Shown here in pieces: positions 60,270 through 64,000 of a DNA stretch of 64,000 bases (within the stretch, counting starts at the first letter, position 1; the number at the start of each line of letters is the position of its first letter). The position numbers were made by a program, and so were the translations under genes. The DNA lies in the NCBI GenBank assembly GCA_910585275.1, contig CAJUCW010000002.1:1-64000 (forward strand), written 5' to 3'. The notes under the pieces were generated by a model. That model ran no database searches. It saw only the letters and a list, made by a program, of their open reading frames with translations, and was not told the DNA's origin. This DNA is from an uncultured Muribaculaceae bacterium (GTDB taxonomy: Bacteria; Bacteroidota; Bacteroidia; Bacteroidales; Muribaculaceae).

Positions 60270-60971
60270 ATGATAAAGAAAAGCACTCTTGAGCATATCA
60301 TAAGCGAGGATTTGTCGGATTTATGGAACATCCTTTCTCCAGAAGAGAAGCGGACCGTGACCGACAATTTTACCATTCTTCATTATAAGAAGGGTCAGAT
60401 AATCTATGCGGAACATGAGGACCCGGAAAACCTTTGGTGCCTGCTGAAGGGTAAAGTTAAAATGTATAAGAGCGGCATCGGCGACCGTGTGCAGATTCTC
60501 AGGCTTTATCGGCCGGTGCAATATTTTGGCTACAGGGCCTATTTCGCCAATGAGAAATATGTTTCATCATGTGCGGCGTTCGAGGCATCGGTGCTCGGAT
60601 GCATCCCGATGGAAATTGTGGAGGGTCTTATCCGCAATAACAACGATCTTGCAATGTTTTTCATTCATGAATTGTCGAGAAATCTTGGAGGTTCCGACAC
60701 CAAGATTGTCAATCTGACACAAAAGCATATCAGGGGGCGCCTTGCCGAAGCCCTTCTTCTTCTTTCAGACAATTATGGACTTGAAGATGACGATGCCACG
60801 CTCAAGATTTATATGAGTCGTGAAGATCTCGCCAACCTTTCCAACATGACGACCTCCAACGCTATCCGAACGCTCACCACGTTTATGGCGGAAAAGCTTA
60901 TTCTGGTTGACGGTAGGAGAATAAAGATTCTAAATGAACCGATGCTAAGAAAAATTTCGAAGTTCGGATAA
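60270..60971 (+). CDS. Crp/Fnr-family transcription regulator
   Basis: A 233-residue regulator. Residues about 25-140 form the cyclic-nucleotide-binding-type beta-roll (YKKGQIIYAEHEDPENLWCLLKG and VQYFGYRAYF), then a long dimer helix, and residues about 165-225 form a winged helix-turn-helix with MSREDLANLSNMTTSNAIRTLTTF. It has no N-terminal cluster of cysteines, so it is not an oxygen-sensing FNR of the E. coli type; the ligand is unknown. It stands alone after the menaquinone operon; a role in respiration or stress is only a guess from its position. A terminator follows at 61028-61058. Confidence 0.92.
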   Translation: MIKKSTLEHIISEDLSDLWNILSPEEKRTVTDNFTILHYKKGQIIYAEHEDPENLWCLLKGKVKMYKSGIGDRVQILRLYRPVQYFGYRAYFANEKYVSSCAAFEASVLGCIPMEIVEGLIRNNNDLAMFFIHELSRNLGGSDTKIVNLTQKHIRGRLAEALLLLSDNYGLEDDDATLKIYMSREDLANLSNMTTSNAIRTLTTFMAEKLILVDGRRIKILNEPMLRKISKFG

Positions 60972-61027
60972 AGATATTTTTCATGACATGTGTTAAATTT
61001 AGGTTATTTTATGCAAACATGAAGGAG

Positions 61028-61058
61028 GCCGGGTGCATGTGAATGCATCCGGTTTTTT
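61028..61058 (+). terminator. Terminator of the Crp/Fnr-type gene
   Basis: An 11-pair stem (CCGGGTGCAT with ATGCATCCGG, including two G-U pairs counting the outer pair), loop GTGA, then six T (61053-61058). Confidence 0.85.
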
Positions 61059-61105
61059 GATTGCAAACATGGTAGCTTATGTGTGACTGTTTCGTGTAGT
61101 GGCAT

Positions 61106-61138
61106 AAAAAGAGGGTGGGCCTTCACGGCACCACCCTC
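61106..61138 (-). terminator. Terminator of the glycogen operon
   Basis: On the minus strand GAGGGTGG (61131-61138), 12 bases, CCACCCTC (61111-61118), then TTTTT (61106-61110). It lies about 40 bases beyond the GH57 stop codon. Confidence 0.8.
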
Positions 61139-61180
61139 ATGGGAATTGATAAATTATTATTATAGGTCAGGGTTATGGCG

Positions 61181-62623
61181 TTATTTTGCCGAAGTTTTCT
61201 TCGCAGCAGTTTTCCTTGTTGTGGTTTTCTTGGCAGTCGCCTTTTTTGAAGCGCCCTTTCCAGTAGTTTTCTCATCGGAGGTTTCCGGAAGCTCCGCCTT
61301 CACCGCGTTGGTAGAGTCGTCGGCATTGAGGATGTTGTTGCGGAGGTTTATTACTTCCTTGTTAAGTTCTTCGATTTCAGCAGACTGGTTTCGGATGGTG
61401 AGAAGGAGCGAATTGAGCTCTTCGTTGTCGATATTCTCGGGATATTGCTCCTCAACGCGAACGAGGAAATCGGCCAGCACGTTCATATAGTTGGTGAAAG
61501 CCGCGAACGGAGAATCATACGGGCTGAAGGCAGCGTGGCTTGCACCGTCTGCCATGTTCTTGGTGCTCATATAATAGAAGTGGTCGCTGCTCTGGAGATA
61601 TTCCCAGTCTTGTTTCAGACGGCGGTCGGAACAAAGGTTGACGCGCTCCGCCACAGCATAGAGCTTTCCGAGAGCTTCGTTCTGAAGTTCGTTGCCCTTC
61701 CAAGCCGATACGTCGCGAGCCTCGTCGATGTCGGAAATAGGGAAAGGCACAGAAATCATATCGACCGGTTTCAGTTTGGCCACAGCGTCGGAAGGAGTTG
61801 AGAAAGCCACTCCTTTTTCTTTCGCGAAACGAGGAAGCGCCCTCATGAAATCGAAGATACCGGTTTCTTTGGGAAGGAAAGAGCCGAAGGTTTCCATGCT
61901 CATGTAGAGGTTGACGACTTGCTCCTGTTCGGGCAGGGAAGCAATCCAGTCAATATATTTGTCGGCGGTGAGAGGATATTCGTCCCACGTGGTATTGTTG
62001 AAATTGCAGGCGATGTCTTCGGCAAGCTTGTCGTTGGTGAGCAGGAGCTTCACCTGGGGGGCCGAAGCTGCCTGGTAAACATAGTTGGGAGATTTCCAAC
62101 CGAGCACGTGCTTCGCGCCTTCGGTGAGAATGGTCTTGAACCCCATGCTTGCCACGATGGCGGCAATATCGTCGTCGTAGATGAGTTCGGTATTGGCAAA
62201 AACCTTCGGTTTCACGCCGAGCAGACGCTTGATTATGTCGTCGTGCTCCTTTACCTGGCGAATGAATTCTTCCGGGTCTTCAAGGGCGGCAAGTCCGTGG
62301 GAGTATGTGCCGCTAAGGAATTCAACGCAGCCGGTGTCGGCGAGTTTTTTGAGGAGGTCGATAAATTCCGGCACATAATGCTGAAGCTGCTCTATAGCAG
62401 TACCGGAAATCGATATGGCACATTTGAACTCCTTGTTGCTGTCGTTGATCATCTGGAGAAGGGTTTCCGCCATAGGAATATAGCTCGACATTGCAAGACG
62501 GCTCACAATTTCATCGTTTGCGAAATCGTCATAATAATAGTGGTCGTTGCCTATGTCGAAGAATCTGTAGCGTTTCAGGCGGAAAGGCTGATGGATCTTA
62601 AAATAGAAACAAACTGATTTCAT
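61181..62623 (-). CDS. GH57 glycoside hydrolase (alpha-amylase/glucanotransferase type) with basic tail
   Basis: A 480-residue cytoplasmic enzyme of glycoside hydrolase family 57. The N-terminus has the family start FKIHQPF with His11; the nucleophile is Glu146 in FANTELIYDD; the catalytic Asp is not certain by eye. Residues about 405-440 are a coiled-coil-like helix, and the last 30 or so residues are Lys/Ala/Thr-rich repeats like histone H1 tails (ATAKK, TRKTAAKKTSAK). I start at 62623 because 18 upstream codons overlap the intergenic gap without conserved sequence. It is the last gene of an operon with a GT4 glycosyltransferase, which points to glycogen or alpha-glucan metabolism. Confidence 0.92.
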   Translation of the reverse strand: MKSVCFYFKIHQPFRLKRYRFFDIGNDHYYYDDFANDEIVSRLAMSSYIPMAETLLQMINDSNKEFKCAISISGTAIEQLQHYVPEFIDLLKKLADTGCVEFLSGTYSHGLAALEDPEEFIRQVKEHDDIIKRLLGVKPKVFANTELIYDDDIAAIVASMGFKTILTEGAKHVLGWKSPNYVYQAASAPQVKLLLTNDKLAEDIACNFNNTTWDEYPLTADKYIDWIASLPEQEQVVNLYMSMETFGSFLPKETGIFDFMRALPRFAKEKGVAFSTPSDAVAKLKPVDMISVPFPISDIDEARDVSAWKGNELQNEALGKLYAVAERVNLCSDRRLKQDWEYLQSSDHFYYMSTKNMADGASHAAFSPYDSPFAAFTNYMNVLADFLVRVEEQYPENIDNEELNSLLLTIRNQSAEIEELNKEVINLRNNILNADDSTNAVKAELPETSDEKTTGKGASKKATAKKTTTRKTAAKKTSAK

Positions 62624-62660
62624 GATCTTATATGATATTTTTTTATTCAGAAAATGGAGA

Positions 62661-63926
62661 TTACTTGCGTGATTCAATCACTTGGTTGTAGATGTCGATA
62701 ACCTTCTTTCCGGCTTTTTCCCAAGTGATTCCGTGTATTTCTTCAATGCCACGGTCGCGAAGGGTGTCGTAAAGGGCTTTGTTGGTGATGATGGAATGCA
62801 TGGCGTCGGCCATAGCGTCAACATCCCAATAGTCGGTCTTGATAACGTTAGTGAGAATCTCGGCGCATCCGCTCTGCTTCGAAATGATGGAGGGCACGCC
62901 CATTTCCATTGCTTCGAGCGGAGAGATGCCGAACGGTTCGGACACCGACGGCATGACATAAACGTCGGAATCGCGGAACATCTGATACACCTCTTTCCCA
63001 CGCAAGAAACCGGTGAAGTGGAAACGGTCGGCTATGCCTCTTTTTGCGGCAAGGCGAATCATGGCTTGCTCCATGTCGCCGCCACCGGCCATGACAAAGC
63101 GCACGTTTTTGTTTTTATTGAGGACTTTGGCTGCAGCTTCCACGAAATATTCAGGACCTTTCTGCATTGTGATACGGCCGAGGAAGGTGATAACCTTGTC
63201 TTTTGTCTCGCTTCTTTTGAGGTTGAGAAGTTCCTCGTCGAGAGGGATTACGGCATTGTGTACGGTAGTTACCTTGGCGGGGTCGATGCCATATTTCTCG
63301 ATAACCGTTTTACGCGTGAGATCGGACACGGTGCAGATATGGTCGGCGTTGTTCATGCCGTCTTTTTCGATTGCGAAAACCGTGGGATTAGGCTTACCTC
63401 TCGAACGGTCGAATTCCGAGGCGTGAACGTGTATTACGAGCGGTTTGCCGGTTACGTTCTTTGCATGGATTCCGGCCGGATATGTGAGCCAGTCGTGTGC
63501 GTGTATTATGTCGCAGGGGACGGTGCGGGCTATCACGCCCGCCACGATTGAATAATTGTTGATTTCCTCAACGAGGTTGTCGGGATATCGGCCAGAAAAC
63601 TCTATGCATCCGAGATCATTGAGACGCATATAGTTGAAGTCGGCATAAATATGGTCGCGCAGGTCGTAATACGTCTGCGGATTCATCACTTTTCCTATGC
63701 GGGCATTGACGTAATCCCATGAAACGTCGCGCCATGCCACAGGTGTGTTGCACGCTCCGATGATGTTGGCGAAGCCACGCTCTTCGTCGCCCCAAGGCTT
63801 CGGAATCACAAATGTGATTTCCATGTTGCCGTTGGCGTGCATTCCTTTTGTCAGACCGTAGCTTGCAGTGCCGAGACCGCCGAGGATATGCGGAGGGAAC
63901 TCCCATCCGAACATTAAAGCCTTCAT
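62661..63926 (-). CDS. GT4-family glycosyltransferase (glycogen synthase-like)
   Basis: A 421-residue glycosyltransferase of the GT-B fold. The N-terminal part begins MFGWEFPPHILGGLGTA, typical of glycogen/starch synthase-like GT4 enzymes; the C-terminal part has LGRITMQKGPEYFVEAA, the sugar-nucleotide site segment and the E-x7-E motif in SEPFGISPLEAMEMG. It probably elongates or starts alpha-glucan from ADP- or UDP-glucose. It overlaps the upstream gene by ATGA (start at 63924-63926) and lies 37 bases upstream of GH57. The gene order matches the glycogen locus of Bacteroides (debranching enzyme, GT4, GH57). Confidence 0.93.
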   Translation of the reverse strand: MKALMFGWEFPPHILGGLGTASYGLTKGMHANGNMEITFVIPKPWGDEERGFANIIGACNTPVAWRDVSWDYVNARIGKVMNPQTYYDLRDHIYADFNYMRLNDLGCIEFSGRYPDNLVEEINNYSIVAGVIARTVPCDIIHAHDWLTYPAGIHAKNVTGKPLVIHVHASEFDRSRGKPNPTVFAIEKDGMNNADHICTVSDLTRKTVIEKYGIDPAKVTTVHNAVIPLDEELLNLKRSETKDKVITFLGRITMQKGPEYFVEAAAKVLNKNKNVRFVMAGGGDMEQAMIRLAAKRGIADRFHFTGFLRGKEVYQMFRDSDVYVMPSVSEPFGISPLEAMEMGVPSIISKQSGCAEILTNVIKTDYWDVDAMADAMHSIITNKALYDTLRDRGIEEIHGITWEKAGKKVIDIYNQVIESRK

Positions 63927-64000
63927 TTCGATTCTTCGGTTTCTAAGGTTTGTAGTTTATTGAATTCTTTCACATTTTTGAGAGTGCGGAGCACTTCTCC
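63923..64000 (-). CDS. 3' end of a gene cut by the window edge, probably a glycogen debranching enzyme
   Basis: The minus-strand frame gives 25 codons and a TGA stop (GEVLRTLKNVKEFNK, then LQTLETEESK). The stop overlaps the ATG of the GT4 gene (ATGA), which is typical of a coupled operon. The short piece has no diagnostic motif; debranching enzyme is suggested only by the gene order known in Bacteroides. Confidence 0.6.
   Translation of the reverse strand, partial: GEVLRTLKNVKEFNKLQTLETEESK

Noticed and set aside
1..64000. CRISPR arrays, insertion sequences, rRNA operons, prophage
   Set aside because: No regularly spaced repeats, transposase, rRNA or phage structural genes were seen; the tandem repeats at 47676-47758 are degenerate and have no spacers.

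Overview
This window is a stretch of chromosome from a Bacteroidales bacterium, most likely a gut commensal of the Muribaculaceae/Bacteroidaceae type. Supporting signs are: Bacteroidetes-type promoters (TTG, 20 bases, then TAnnTTTG) in front of several genes; almost no Shine-Dalgarno sequences; a TonB-dependent receptor paired with a lipoprotein; a DUF3316-like protein; a fused NuoCD in a complex I without NuoE, NuoF or NuoG; an 80-residue-class AtpC; a menaquinone operon; and a glycogen cluster built from GT4 and GH57 enzymes. The family-level placement is inference. I saw no rRNA, insertion sequence, prophage or CRISPR array.

Layout from left to right. 0.2-3.1 kb: an unrecognised coiled-coil protein, then the queF-queC-queD-queE operon for 7-deazaguanine (preQ1), ending in a 58-bp perfect palindrome. 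3.2-7.8 kb, minus strand: zinc-ribbon protein, Nif3-like protein, aspS and manA. 7.9-12.8 kb: a small conserved protein, then parC, DUF3316 protein and an S41 peptidase lipoprotein on the minus strand. 13.0-14.1 kb: a KilA-N protein with a two-helix membrane protein. 14.5-16.3 kb: a thioredoxin-like lipid- or periplasm-targeted protein, tRNA-Leu(UAG) and an outer-membrane barrel. 16.4-24.2 kb: an ECF sigma factor, a probable membrane anti-sigma-like protein, a Spy-like periplasmic protein and a 1936-residue alpha-2-macroglobulin. 24.2-29.7 kb: rnz and sdaA on the minus strand, divergent from a TonB-dependent receptor and lipoprotein.

30.0-47.4 kb is the energy core and the most striking part. 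One unbroken run of 18 co-directional genes reads nuoA-B-CD-H, then the whole F1Fo ATP synthase (atpD-C-B-E-F-H-A-G), then nuoI-J-K-L-M-N. The ATP synthase operon therefore sits inside the complex I operon, at the nuoH/nuoI junction, with one recognisable promoter before nuoA and one strong terminator after nuoN. The encoded c subunit looks proton-type, so both machines would work on one proton gradient. The menDBCE operon at 55.4-60.0 kb makes the quinone that this complex I would reduce.

47.5-48.3 kb carries repeats and a small barrel protein. 48.5-54.3 kb holds nadE, a YrdC/Sua5-family protein, a polyprenyl-phosphate sugar transferase and a ClC channel with CBS domains. 54.4-60 kb holds fmt and menDBCE. 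60.3-61.0 kb is a Crp/Fnr-type regulator. 61.2-64.0 kb, minus strand, is a glycogen or alpha-glucan operon: the last 25 codons of an upstream gene cut by the window edge, then a GT4 glycosyltransferase and a GH57 enzyme with a histone-H1-like basic tail.

Two families of short dispersed intergenic repeats and two genes whose promoters run into their start codons (nadE and the TonB-dependent receptor, possibly leaderless) are the main non-coding points of interest.
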